A stretch of 64,000 bases of DNA, from the NCBI RefSeq assembly GCF_913773635.1, contig NZ_CAJYGQ010000011.1:62001-126000 (forward strand), written 5' to 3'. Made by a program: the position numbers and the translations under genes. Below the pieces are notes generated by a model, which saw only the letters and a list, made by a program, of their open reading frames with translations, searched no databases and had not been told where the DNA came from. Origin of the DNA: an uncultured Mucilaginibacter sp. GTDB taxonomy: Bacteria > Bacteroidota > Bacteroidia > Sphingobacteriales > Sphingobacteriaceae. Of this stretch, positions 8,291-16,621 are shown piece after piece. The stretch's first letter is position 1. Each line of letters opens with the position of its first letter.

Positions 8291-8905
8291 ATGGCAATTA
8301 ATCTGGAAAAAGGGCAGCGCATTAGTCTTGAAAAAAGCAATGGCAGCAAGCTGCAAAATATATGTGTAGGCATTAACTGGGGTGCTATTGAAAAAAAAGG
8401 TCTGTTTGGCATTGGCGGCAGCAAAGAAGCTGTTGACCTTGATGGCAGCTGCGCCCTGTTTAACGCCAACAAGCAACTGGAAGAAGTAGTATACTTTGGC
8501 AACCTGAAATCAAAAAATGGCTCGGTTAAACATAGCGGCGACGACTTAACCGGAGATATGGGCGGCGATGATGGTATTGACAACGAGGTAATAACGCTCG
8601 ATTTGTCGAAACTGAACGAAAGCACCACATATGTAGCTTTTGTACTCAACAGTTTCCGCGGACATGATTTTGGTAAAATTCCGTTTGCCTCTATACGTAT
8701 CTACGAAGGTACACCTACACGTGTTAACGAGGTGTTTGCCAAATATGATATTGCCAACGGACCAGGCTTTGCCGGCCACGTAAGTATGGTTATGGGCGTA
8801 TTTTACAAACGTAACGGCGAGTGGAAGTTTAATGCCATTGGCGAGCCTACTAAAGACAAGAAGCTGCAGGAAACCGTAAACACGGTAATGCAGCAGTATT
8901 TGTAA
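8291..8905 (+). CDS. Divergent TerD/TerZ family protein
   Basis: 204-aa second TerD domain. It begins MAINLEKGQRISLEK, nearly the same as its neighbour, so the pair looks like a tandem duplication that has since diverged. It keeps VDLDGSCALFN, HSGDDLTGDMGGDD and the terminal FYKRNGEWKFNAIGEP block. The first block reads NWGAIEKKG instead of GWDTN, and the acidic loop is rearranged and longer (GDDGIDNE), so calcium binding may differ. It is followed by a 223-bp gap holding a palindromic repeat before telA. Confidence 0.93.
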   Translation: MAINLEKGQRISLEKSNGSKLQNICVGINWGAIEKKGLFGIGGSKEAVDLDGSCALFNANKQLEEVVYFGNLKSKNGSVKHSGDDLTGDMGGDDGIDNEVITLDLSKLNESTTYVAFVLNSFRGHDFGKIPFASIRIYEGTPTRVNEVFAKYDIANGPGFAGHVSMVMGVFYKRNGEWKFNAIGEPTKDKKLQETVNTVMQQYL

Positions 8906-8927
8906 TAGCTTGGCTTTAAACCTACAT

Positions 8928-9009
8928 TGTCATTTCGAATGCTAATGAGAAATCCTGTTCCTCGCGACTTTGCATAATTAACAATATTTCTCATTATCGT
9001 TCAAGATGG
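8928..9009. repeat. Imperfect inverted repeat, family A copy 1
   Basis: The left arm starts TGTCATTTCGAATGCTAATG and ends in GAGAAAT; the right arm ATTTCTCATTATCGTTCAAG is its near reverse complement, with about 30 bases between. The arms match the repeats at 11224-11312 and 51536-51618. It lies between the second terD and telA. Confidence 0.75.
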
Positions 9010-9128
9010 TAACTGATATGGCTTTAAACTTTGAACGATAATCGAGATAATGGATTGCTTGCTGTCCGACTATACTGTAACCATTGTAACACCTATTCTA
9101 AACTTCATCCAATAAATAAACATCAACC

Positions 9129-10238
9129 ATGGAAATGGAAAACAACCTGCCACCCGTTCCTGAAACGAGCCTGGTTAGTAATAAAATAGACAAAGAGGGT
9201 AACGTAAACCTTGACCAAATCACTACCGACGACGTTAAAAAATATGAGAGCGTTAACAAAGACCTTAACCCGGCCGATGTAAACTCCATACTAAACTACG
9301 GTGCCGATGTGCAAGGCTCAATGGAAAAGTACAGTAACCAGTTTTTGTCGTCGGTACGTACGTACAACTCAGGCGAGGTTGGTTTACTGGTAAATGAACT
9401 GCTTACCGAGCTTAATTATATTGATGTTGATGAGCTGAACCAAAACGCGTTCAGTCGTTTTATAGCCGGTATACCGTTTCTTAAAAAAATGGTATTTGAT
9501 GCTAAGAAGCTTTTTCAGAAATACGACACCGTTGTTAATAATATTGACAAAATTACCAACAAGATTAAAGCCGGTCGTGTAAACTCCATTAAAGATAATG
9601 CCTCGCTGCAAACCATGTTTGATAGCAATGTAGGCTACATTAAACAAATGGAGGAACTGATTATAGCCGGACAGATCAAATATCAGGAGCTAAGCGAAAA
9701 GCTGGCAGTAATGGATGGCAACCCGGCGGCGTATCAGGATTATGAAATTGCCGACATGCGCGATTTTGTGAACCGCCTTGATAAACGCCTGGCCGATATG
9801 AAAGTGGTGCGCTTTATTATGCTGCAATCATTAGCGCAAATACGCGTTGTGCAAAGCAACAATACATCAATTGCCGAAAAGGCACAGTCAATAGTTACTA
9901 CTACCATACCGGTATGGAAAAACCAGCTGACTATTGCCGTGGCCCTGCATCGCCAAAAGCAAAACGTGGAGATGCAGAAAAAGATTTCAGACACTACCAA
10001 TACCATTTTGCAAAAGAATGCTGAGTTGTTAAAACAAAACAGTATTGACGTTGCCCGCGAAAACGAGAAAACAGTAGTATCAATTGATACATTGAAACGC
10101 ACAACCCAATCATTAATTGAAACCCTTAACGAGGTTAAGCAAATACATGAGCAAGGCGCTCAAAACCGCAAGGTACTAAATACCGAGCTTGCCACGCTTG
10201 AAACAGAACTGAAGAAGGGCGTAACCAACGCCAGCTAA
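9129..10238 (+). CDS. telA: Toxic anion resistance protein TelA-like
   Basis: 369-aa soluble, mostly helical protein of the TelA/KlaA family. Family signatures are LNPADVNSILNYGADVQGSMEKYSNQ split over about residues 46-70, GEVGLLVNELLTEL (about 80-93) and a long central coiled coil. The C-terminal half contains IPVWKNQLTIAVALHRQKQN, the most conserved TelA stretch. Members accompany TerD proteins in tellurite-resistance loci; the biochemical role is not established. It is followed after 9 bases by an uncharacterised gene that looks to be its operon partner. Confidence 0.92.
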   Translation: MEMENNLPPVPETSLVSNKIDKEGNVNLDQITTDDVKKYESVNKDLNPADVNSILNYGADVQGSMEKYSNQFLSSVRTYNSGEVGLLVNELLTELNYIDVDELNQNAFSRFIAGIPFLKKMVFDAKKLFQKYDTVVNNIDKITNKIKAGRVNSIKDNASLQTMFDSNVGYIKQMEELIIAGQIKYQELSEKLAVMDGNPAAYQDYEIADMRDFVNRLDKRLADMKVVRFIMLQSLAQIRVVQSNNTSIAEKAQSIVTTTIPVWKNQLTIAVALHRQKQNVEMQKKISDTTNTILQKNAELLKQNSIDVARENEKTVVSIDTLKRTTQSLIETLNEVKQIHEQGAQNRKVLNTELATLETELKKGVTNAS

Positions 10239-10247
10239 CAAACGCTG

Positions 10248-11210
10248 ATGGATGAGAACAGGCGAAATATATTAATTGAATCTACCCGGGCACTAAGCAA
10301 GCTGCACCTGCTTGCTGCATTTTTTGCCGATGAGATTGTGATGAAAGTATATGTAAGGAGCCAGGTTATCCATCAGCTATTTGAAAACAATACAGAGCTC
10401 GATATTAATAAACTCGAGCTTTTTCATTTACAATTTACGGCTACTGTAACTGAGCTGCTTCGCAAAATCAAAAAAAGCAATGAGCGCAATGTGATGCTCC
10501 TGTTTGACGAGATACAGGTTAACGCCGATATGATTAATCGGCTGGAAGCGTCCAGTTATTCAGAAAACGATTACCGTTTAGAAAAACAGCGGCAGGCTCT
10601 CAAAATTAATAACTCGTTACGCAAGCTATACGAGGTTTTGAGTCACGATAGCAGCGAATACCCGTTTGCTAAAAACATCAACTCGTTCAGCGCGCGTTTT
10701 GCCTCGGGCTTTTACCCAACCGTTGAAGCCGATGTACTGGCTAAACTCACTCAATACGAGCCTAATGAGGTTTACACTAATGCCCACGCTATAATTCAGC
10801 GCAAATTAATGGGCTTGTTGTGCAAATATGATTTTAAAAGCGAGTTTTACAGCGGGCTTAAAAGCGGAAGCTTAATTATAGAGGTATTCCGGATTCTGGA
10901 AACGGATATTTATTACGTTTTTTACCCGTCACGCAACCTTTTTTTATTGTGCGATGCTGCCGAAATACAGGCTATCAACAGCACCATTGCGCTCGATAAA
11001 CCCGACACCATGGTACAGGAACTTAAAAACCGTAACGATCAGTTAGAAAGCAGCGTAGCCATTACAAAAACCTTTTTACCCAACGAGGTACGCAGCTTGC
11101 TGGCCGATCATTACAAAAAAATTTCCGACATCAACTTCCTGCAAAACATGGCCAACTTTGATACGCAGGCGAACGTGCTAAAGGCTATGTTGAATACAGA
11201 TATGATGTGA
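10248..11210 (+). CDS. Uncharacterised Ter-module protein, 320 aa
   Basis: I do not recognise a domain. The protein has no signal peptide or membrane segment and is predicted to be largely helical, with charged heptad-like stretches at about 75-130 (EIQVNADMINRLEASSYSEND, then EKQRQALKINNSLRK). A central part contains two short hydrophobic strands (SGSLIIEVFRILETDIYYVFY). The start lies 9 bases after telA, which points to cotranscription and probable partnership with TelA or the TerD pair. The downstream region holds a palindromic repeat, not a clear terminator. An adaptor role is a guess from context. Confidence 0.75.
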   Translation: MDENRRNILIESTRALSKLHLLAAFFADEIVMKVYVRSQVIHQLFENNTELDINKLELFHLQFTATVTELLRKIKKSNERNVMLLFDEIQVNADMINRLEASSYSENDYRLEKQRQALKINNSLRKLYEVLSHDSSEYPFAKNINSFSARFASGFYPTVEADVLAKLTQYEPNEVYTNAHAIIQRKLMGLLCKYDFKSEFYSGLKSGSLIIEVFRILETDIYYVFYPSRNLFLLCDAAEIQAINSTIALDKPDTMVQELKNRNDQLESSVAITKTFLPNEVRSLLADHYKKISDINFLQNMANFDTQANVLKAMLNTDMM

Positions 11211-11223
11211 TGGTTCCGCACCA

Positions 11224-11312
11224 GTGTCATCTCGAACGATAGTGAGAGATATCATTCAAAGCAATTGGCTCGTCCGTATTTTTGCAAGTAACAAGATTTC
11301 TCCCGATGATTG
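11224..11312. repeat. Imperfect inverted repeat, family A copy 2
   Basis: The left arm TGTCATCTCGAACGATAGTG matches the family A left arm, followed by AGAGAT; the right arm AGATTTCTCCCGATGATTGA is the degenerate complement. It marks the 3' end of the Ter module, before the convergent folP. Confidence 0.7.
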
Positions 11313-11339
11313 AAACTATATAAAACGTTAGAATGGTGT

Positions 11340-12212
11340 TCACAGCCTTCTATCATGAGAGGCCTTCACCATCTCGCAAAGCTTCACTGCTTCCACCGCC
11401 TCTTTTACATCATGCACCCTTAAAATATTAGCGCCCTTACTTAAAGCAATCGTATTCAAAACCGTAGTACCATTCAGCGCATCTGCAGCAGTGCCACCTA
11501 GCAAACCATAAATCATACGCTTGCGCGAAATGCCTGCCAATATTGGTAGCTCAAGCATATCAAAATTTTGTAAATGGCTCATCAACTCATAGCTGTGCTC
11601 AGCTGTTTTGGCAAAGCCAAAACCCGGATCAAGTATTACATCATGCACACCCAGCGCGCGTAATTTTTCATAACGTGAAACCAAATGGTCAAACACTTCG
11701 CTAAATACATTTTTATACTGCGCGTGCTGTACCATGGTTTGCGGCGTGCCTTTCATGTGCATTAAAATATAAGGCACTTGCAGGCGGGCCACTGTGTCAA
11801 ACATATCAGCATCCAAATCGCCGCCACCAATATCATTAATAATGTGTGCCCCTGCATTGATGGCCGCTTCGGCAACCTCGGCACGAAAGGTATCGATGGA
11901 TAGTACAGCCTCGGGGTGTTGCTTAACAATTGCAGTAACAGCAGGCAGTAGGCGGTCAAGCTCTTCCTGAACGGAAATATCTGTAGCGCCCGGACGAGAT
12001 GAATAGCCCCCCAAATCCAGCATCGATGCACCATCAGCAAGCATTTTACCAGCTTGCTGCACGGCCAATTCAACATCAGGCTTTCTGCTGCCTTCAAAAA
12101 AAGAATCGGGCGTAAGGTTAATAATGCCCATAACCCGCTGTGTGCTTAAATCAATAAGCCTGCCGCCTGCGTTAATGGTTGCCTTTTTATTAAAAACTGT
12201 ATCTTTAGCCAT
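11340..12212 (-). CDS. folP: Dihydropteroate synthase
   Basis: Condenses hydroxymethyl-dihydropterin pyrophosphate with p-aminobenzoate in folate synthesis, in the cytoplasm. It shows the TIM-barrel signatures MGIINLTPDSFFEGS (about residues 28-42), DLGGYSSRPGA (about 65-75), SIDTFRAEVAEAAINAGAHIINDIGG split over about 104-130, LDPGFGFAKT (about 194) and ISRKRM near the pterin site. Length 290 is typical. It is divergent from the DUF1599 gene with only 59 bases between, a gene order (folP, DUF1599, BT_3928) seen in other Bacteroidota. Confidence 0.96.
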   Translation of the reverse strand: MAKDTVFNKKATINAGGRLIDLSTQRVMGIINLTPDSFFEGSRKPDVELAVQQAGKMLADGASMLDLGGYSSRPGATDISVQEELDRLLPAVTAIVKQHPEAVLSIDTFRAEVAEAAINAGAHIINDIGGGDLDADMFDTVARLQVPYILMHMKGTPQTMVQHAQYKNVFSEVFDHLVSRYEKLRALGVHDVILDPGFGFAKTAEHSYELMSHLQNFDMLELPILAGISRKRMIYGLLGGTAADALNGTTVLNTIALSKGANILRVHDVKEAVEAVKLCEMVKASHDRRL

Positions 12213-12271
12213 TTACTAAGGGTTTAACTGCCCGGGTGTAAATATCGTTACAAAAATTAATTTCTACCGTT

Positions 12272-12817
12272 TTGAGCAATACCGCATCCGAATACGAAGC
12301 TGTTATAAATAACTGCCGGTCGCTTTTTATTAAAAAAACAAGCGATTACGGCACTGCATGGCGCATTCTTCGTCCTTCATCTATAACTGATCAAATATTT
12401 ATAAAAGCGCAGCGCATCCGTACCCTCGAGGAGAAAAAGGTATCTAAAGTAGGTGATGATGTTACCGGCGAATACATTGGCATAATTAACTATTGTATTA
12501 TTGCCATGATGCAACTGGAACTGGATGCAGATGCACCCTATGAGCTTCCGGTTGAGCAAGTAAGCCAATTATTTGACAGATACGTGAACGAAACGCGCGA
12601 CCTCATGTTTGCTAAAAATCATGATTACGGCGAGGCATGGCGCGATATGCGCATAAGTTCCCTTACTGATTTGATACTCATGAAAATACTACGCGTAAAA
12701 CAAATAGAAGATAACCAGGGCCAAACGGTAGCATCAGAAGGCGTAAAAGCTAACTACCAGGATATGCTGAATTATTCTGTTTTCGCATTAATCAAACTCA
12801 GCCCCCCAACCCCCTGA
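12272..12817 (+). CDS. DUF1599 domain protein (two repeats)
   Basis: The protein contains two copies of the DUF1599 unit. Copy one has KKTSDYGTAWRILRPSSITD, then EYIGIINYCIIAMMQLEL. Copy two has KNHDYGEAWRDMRISSLTDL, then NYQDMLNYSVFALIKL. The function is unproven; the fold has been linked to nucleotide-modifying enzymes. The frame opens with TTG at 12272 and no ATG gives the full first repeat, so TTG is the best start. The last codons (SPPTP) and the stop are supplied by a palindromic CCCCCTGAAGGGGG element, so the C-terminus may have been altered by the repeat. Confidence 0.85.
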   Translation: MSNTASEYEAVINNCRSLFIKKTSDYGTAWRILRPSSITDQIFIKAQRIRTLEEKKVSKVGDDVTGEYIGIINYCIIAMMQLELDADAPYELPVEQVSQLFDRYVNETRDLMFAKNHDYGEAWRDMRISSLTDLILMKILRVKQIEDNQGQTVASEGVKANYQDMLNYSVFALIKLSPPTP

Positions 12818-12827
12818 AGGGGGAGTT
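12801..12827. repeat. GC-rich palindrome, family B copy 1
   Basis: CCCCC-TGAA-GGGGG followed by AGTTTTT. It carries the stop codon of the DUF1599 gene and has the form of a terminator or attenuator. A related copy in opposite orientation lies at 12898-12920. Confidence 0.7.
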
Positions 12828-12858
12828 TTTGACACGCTTAAATATATTCCCTTTTATA

Positions 12859-14055
12859 ATGACCTCCGCATCTAAACAATATACATCAACTTCTACTACC
12901 CCTTCGGGGGGCTGGGGGGTATGGCTTTGCCGCCTCTTGGTTGGTCTCCTCTTCATTTTTTCGGGCTTAATAAAGGCTAATGACCCTTTGGGTTTTTCTT
13001 ATAAGCTGGAGGAGTATTTTGAAGTATTTCATGTAACTTTTTTAAATGACCTGGCGCTGAGCCTGTCAATAATTTTGTGTGCGCTGGAAATGATACTTGG
13101 GTTTGCGCTGCTTATAGGCATACGTGTTAATGCAATTGTTTGGGGCTTGCTGCTGTTAATTATCTTTTTTGGCTTTCTTACATTTTACTCTGCATTTTTT
13201 AAGGTTGTACAAACTTGTGGCTGTTTTGGGGATGCTATTCCGCTTACGCCCTGGGAGTCGTTTGGTAAGGATATGGCATTGCTCGTCCTCGTGCTGGTAT
13301 TGTTCTTTAACCGCCATCGCATACGTCCGCTGGTAAGCCATAAGGCCGAAGTGCGCTGGTTAGTTGCGGCCGTGATCATTTCACTAGGGGTTGGTTTTTA
13401 CACTTACAATTTTTTACCCGTTATAGATTTTTTGCCCTATAAAATTGGCAACAACATACCTGATGAAATGAAAACGCCGCCGGGAGCTGTGCCTGATGAA
13501 TTTGAGTTGACCTACCTGCTTAAAAACAAAAAATCGGGTGCTACGAAAACGGTCAGCGACAAGGAATATCTTAAAAGCGGCATTTGGAAGGATGCCAGCT
13601 GGGAAGTACAAGGCGACCCTGAACGCCGCTTGGTGAAAAAAGGTTTCGAACCTAAAATACGCGACCTGGGCATACAAGACGGACAAGGCAACGACTATAC
13701 GCAGGAACTGCTGAGTAATCCGTTTTATAACCTCATGGTTGTAGCGTATGATTTAAGGCATACTAACGTTGAAGAATTGGGAAGGCTGAATGCTTTGGCT
13801 ATTAACCTTACCCAAAACTACAATATTCGCACGGTGCTGCTAACAGCAGCGTCACCTGCTGATGCGCAGGCTTTCAGCAAAAAGCACCGTTTGGCATTTG
13901 AAATATTTCATGCCGACGGCGTGCCTTTAAAAACCATGGTGAGGGCCAACCCTGGAATTATACTGCTAAAAAACGGCACTGTAATTAACAAATGGCACCA
14001 CCATACGATGCCCGATTACGATGCACTGGTAAAAAAGTATCTACAAAAACAGTAA
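12859..14055 (+). CDS. BT_3928-like DoxX/MauE family membrane protein
   Basis: The N-terminal half is a four-helix DoxX/MauE-type membrane domain: WLCRLLVGLLFIFSGLIKA, then LSLSIILCALEMILGFALLIGI and further helices. It carries a redox-type TCGCFGDA motif after helix three. The C-terminal half (about residues 270-398) is soluble and thioredoxin-like in shape (VLLTAASPADAQAFSKKH, GIILLKNGTVINKWH) but has no CxxC. ATG 12859 is preferred over the in-frame TTG at 12829, which lies in the upstream palindrome. Residues TTPSGGWGV are encoded by a second palindrome copy. It probably handles electrons or thiols at the membrane; this is inferred. Confidence 0.8.
   Translation: MTSASKQYTSTSTTPSGGWGVWLCRLLVGLLFIFSGLIKANDPLGFSYKLEEYFEVFHVTFLNDLALSLSIILCALEMILGFALLIGIRVNAIVWGLLLLIIFFGFLTFYSAFFKVVQTCGCFGDAIPLTPWESFGKDMALLVLVLVLFFNRHRIRPLVSHKAEVRWLVAAVIISLGVGFYTYNFLPVIDFLPYKIGNNIPDEMKTPPGAVPDEFELTYLLKNKKSGATKTVSDKEYLKSGIWKDASWEVQGDPERRLVKKGFEPKIRDLGIQDGQGNDYTQELLSNPFYNLMVVAYDLRHTNVEELGRLNALAINLTQNYNIRTVLLTAASPADAQAFSKKHRLAFEIFHADGVPLKTMVRANPGIILLKNGTVINKWHHHTMPDYDALVKKYLQKQ
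12898..12920. repeat. GC-rich palindrome, family B copy 2 (inverted)
   Basis: ACCCCTTCGGGGGGCTGGGG followed by GGT; its reverse complement matches the copy at 12801-12827. It lies inside the reading frame of the BT_3928-like gene and encodes part of the short leader before the first helix. Confidence 0.65.
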
Positions 14056-14059
14056 AATA

Positions 14060-15121
14060 ATGCTACGCTACCTCATCCGCAAAATTGGTTATAGTGCGGC
14101 AGTAATGCTGGGCATTGTGGTAGTGGTATTTTTCCTGTTCAACATTTTACCGGTTGACCCGGCCCGTATGACCCAGGGACAGCGCGCCGATGTACAATCG
14201 CTTGAAGCGGTACGTAAAGAGTTTGGCCTGGATAAGCCTTTGCAGGTTCAATTTGCCTATTATTTGAATGATTTATTACCTGTTGGCTTACACGCCAGCA
14301 CGCTTGAAGAGCGGGAACGTTATGGCTATGTGCAGTTGTTTCCGGTATCAAATACGCATGTAATTGCCCTAAAATGGCCATACCTGCGCCGGTCATACCA
14401 AACCCATAAAGATGTTGGTGAGCTATTGCTCGATGTTATACCAAACACGTTGATACTGGCCGTTTTGGCTATGACTATGGCAGTTATACTTGGGGTTTTA
14501 CTTGGCGTTCTGAGTGCCGTACATCAAAACTCATGGATAGACCGGCTTGCCGTAGGCTTTTCGGTATTGGGTATTTCGGCACCATCATTTTTTGCGGGTA
14601 TTATAATAGCCTGGTTATTTGGCTTTGTGTTGAGCCACTATACCGGCCTCAACATGACCGGTAGTTTGTACAGCTACGATCCGTTTAAAGGCGAAGTACT
14701 GACCTGGAGCAATGTAATTTTACCAGCAGTGACGCTGGGCCTGCGTCCGCTTGCCATTATTGTACAGCTTACACGCAGTTCAATGCTCGAAGTTCTGGCT
14801 CAGGATTACATTCGCACCGCAAAAGCAAAAGGCTTGAGCCGGAATGCCATTGTTTATCGCCACGCGTTACCCAATGCTTTAAACCCGGTTATTACTGCTA
14901 TTGCAACCTGGTTTGCTTCGCTGCTGGCAGGTTCGTTTTTTGTAGAATATGTGTTTGGTTATAACGGCTTGGGCAAGGTAACGGTTGATGCGCTCGAAAT
15001 GTCAGATTTTCCTGTTATCATCGGTTCTATCCTATTTATTGCTTTTATATTTGTGGTTATAAATATTTTGGTTGATTTACTTTATGTGTGGATTGACCCA
15101 CGTGTAAAGTTCAACTCGTAA
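14060..15121 (+). CDS. ABC transporter permease, DppB/OppB type
   Basis: 353-aa inner-membrane permease of the peptide/nickel transporter family. An N-terminal helix (about 10-30, SAAVMLGIVVVVFFLFNILP) precedes the conserved DPARMTQGQRA and EFGLDKPL region. Five further helices follow. The EAA-like cytoplasmic loop YIRTAKAKGLSRNAIVYRHA is clear, ending in VEYVFGYNGLGK. No partner permease, ATPase or binding protein is encoded nearby, so it must assemble with subunits encoded elsewhere. It starts 4 bases after the previous gene, which suggests cotranscription without a shared function. Confidence 0.92.
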   Translation: MLRYLIRKIGYSAAVMLGIVVVVFFLFNILPVDPARMTQGQRADVQSLEAVRKEFGLDKPLQVQFAYYLNDLLPVGLHASTLEERERYGYVQLFPVSNTHVIALKWPYLRRSYQTHKDVGELLLDVIPNTLILAVLAMTMAVILGVLLGVLSAVHQNSWIDRLAVGFSVLGISAPSFFAGIIIAWLFGFVLSHYTGLNMTGSLYSYDPFKGEVLTWSNVILPAVTLGLRPLAIIVQLTRSSMLEVLAQDYIRTAKAKGLSRNAIVYRHALPNALNPVITAIATWFASLLAGSFFVEYVFGYNGLGKVTVDALEMSDFPVIIGSILFIAFIFVVINILVDLLYVWIDPRVKFNS

Positions 15122-15151
15122 CAGCTGCACATAATCAGCTTAATAATTTTC

Positions 15152-15667
15152 ATGGCACGCATTTTTTTAATTGGTTATATGGGCAGCGGCAAAACTACGC
15201 TTGGCCGCAAACTGGCAACCCGCCTAAATTATCAGTTCATTGACCTCGACCATGTGCTGGAAGAGCAAGCAGGTATGACCATTGCCGAATACTTTGCCAG
15301 TTTTGGCGAAACTGCTTTCCGCGTGGCGGAATCAGAAATATTGAAAAGTACAGCTTATCCCGAAAACGCAGTAATATCAACCGGCGGCGGGCTACCTTGC
15401 TTTTTTGATAACATGGAGTGGATGAATGTCAATGGAATTACGCTGTATATTAACCTGACTCCAAAAGCCTTAATAAGCCGTTTGGGCAATAATAAAGACG
15501 ACCGCCCCATTTTACGAGACAAGCATGGCGACGAACTACTGGCATTTATTACCGAAAAGCTGGAAGAAAGAAATGCATTTTACCTAAAAGCAAACATTAT
15601 AGCCGATGGCCTCAGCCTCACAGCTGAAAAGGCGGCTGCGTTAGCTGCCGAAAAAACCGAGTTATAG
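15152..15667 (+). CDS. aroK: Shikimate kinase
   Basis: Phosphorylates shikimate at the 3-hydroxyl in chorismate synthesis. The 171-aa P-loop kinase has Walker A GYMGSGKTTLG (about residues 8-18), the shikimate-binding DLDHVLEEQAGMTIAEYF and FRVAESEIL segments, the STGGGLPC loop (about 74-82) and the lid arginine region DDRPILRD (about 112-119). Length and motif spacing are normal. It lies 30 bases after the permease gene. Confidence 0.95.
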   Translation: MARIFLIGYMGSGKTTLGRKLATRLNYQFIDLDHVLEEQAGMTIAEYFASFGETAFRVAESEILKSTAYPENAVISTGGGLPCFFDNMEWMNVNGITLYINLTPKALISRLGNNKDDRPILRDKHGDELLAFITEKLEERNAFYLKANIIADGLSLTAEKAAALAAEKTEL

Positions 15668-15689
15668 CATTTATTGCTTCAAGAGGTAG

Positions 15690-16475
15690 CTAAACTAACG
15701 TAATTAAGCCCTTTTGCTGTAAACGATTGAGGTAAGTATTTATTTCAGCATCACCCATACCATAAATTGCTTCATCGCGCCAAAAGGCTTCATAAATTCC
15801 CTCACGGTTGATTATACCATTCTGGTAAATAAGTAAAAGTTTTTCTTCAATATAATTTAAACCTTGTTCATTCACCTCTAACCTGCGCACCTGTGCTTCA
15901 AGGGCAAATTTTAGTTGATGAAGCCCACCCCAAAATGGAGTGCTGTCTATAAAGCGGTCTAACTTATCAGCATTAAATGTATTATAAGCTCGCCAGGCTT
16001 CACTAGCTAACTTAAAATCATATTCACCTAGGTGCAGGCGGTTATCGTATAACACTTCAAGTTGCTTGCCGGTCAACTGACCCATTCCTTTGAAGTTTAA
16101 TACCCCCGGGAAATAATCAGGACAAATAAGGTAAATTTCCGGGCCTGATAGGTCAACTTGCTGTTGCAGCAATTGCATTACACCAAGCATGTTTACCTGG
16201 CAATGCAAATCAAAGTCAAACCACAAAGTAATATCGATGTAAGGTTGGTTTAGCTTTTCCAGTTCATACAGTACCTTATGCTCATAACCGTCGGGCGTAT
16301 CATTAAAAGTAACACTGGTATATTTCTGTCGTTCATGCCAAAAATCTGCATCTAACTTTACTGCTAACGGTCCTTCAGAAAATACCTCGCGCCAAACTAA
16401 AACATCGCCATCAATACCGGTATCATTAAATCCTTGCAAGGTGGCATCGCCATTAAGAATATGAAGCTGAGACAT
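15690..16475 (-). CDS. DUF1835 domain protein
   Basis: The start MSQLHILNGDATLQGFN is the family signature, so ATG 16475 is chosen over the one three codons upstream. It is followed by GDVLVWREVFSEGP, another conserved block, and a helical C-terminal half. The function is unknown: the N-terminal motif (HILNGD, W-R-E) is well conserved across Bacteroidota and Bacilli. It is cytoplasmic by sequence, monocistronic and convergent with aroK. Confidence 0.85.
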   Translation of the reverse strand: MSQLHILNGDATLQGFNDTGIDGDVLVWREVFSEGPLAVKLDADFWHERQKYTSVTFNDTPDGYEHKVLYELEKLNQPYIDITLWFDFDLHCQVNMLGVMQLLQQQVDLSGPEIYLICPDYFPGVLNFKGMGQLTGKQLEVLYDNRLHLGEYDFKLASEAWRAYNTFNADKLDRFIDSTPFWGGLHQLKFALEAQVRRLEVNEQGLNYIEEKLLLIYQNGIINREGIYEAFWRDEAIYGMGDAEINTYLNRLQQKGLITLV

Positions 16476-16621
16476 GAGCAACAAGTAATTTACCGAATTA
16501 GTGAGTGATTGATTTGCCTATTTTCAAATATATAGCAATTGTGGCCACCTAATGTTTTAAATTCAGTCATTCACATCATCACTTCCTCGCTGGTTAATTA
16601 AAACTATTAAATTTACCACCA

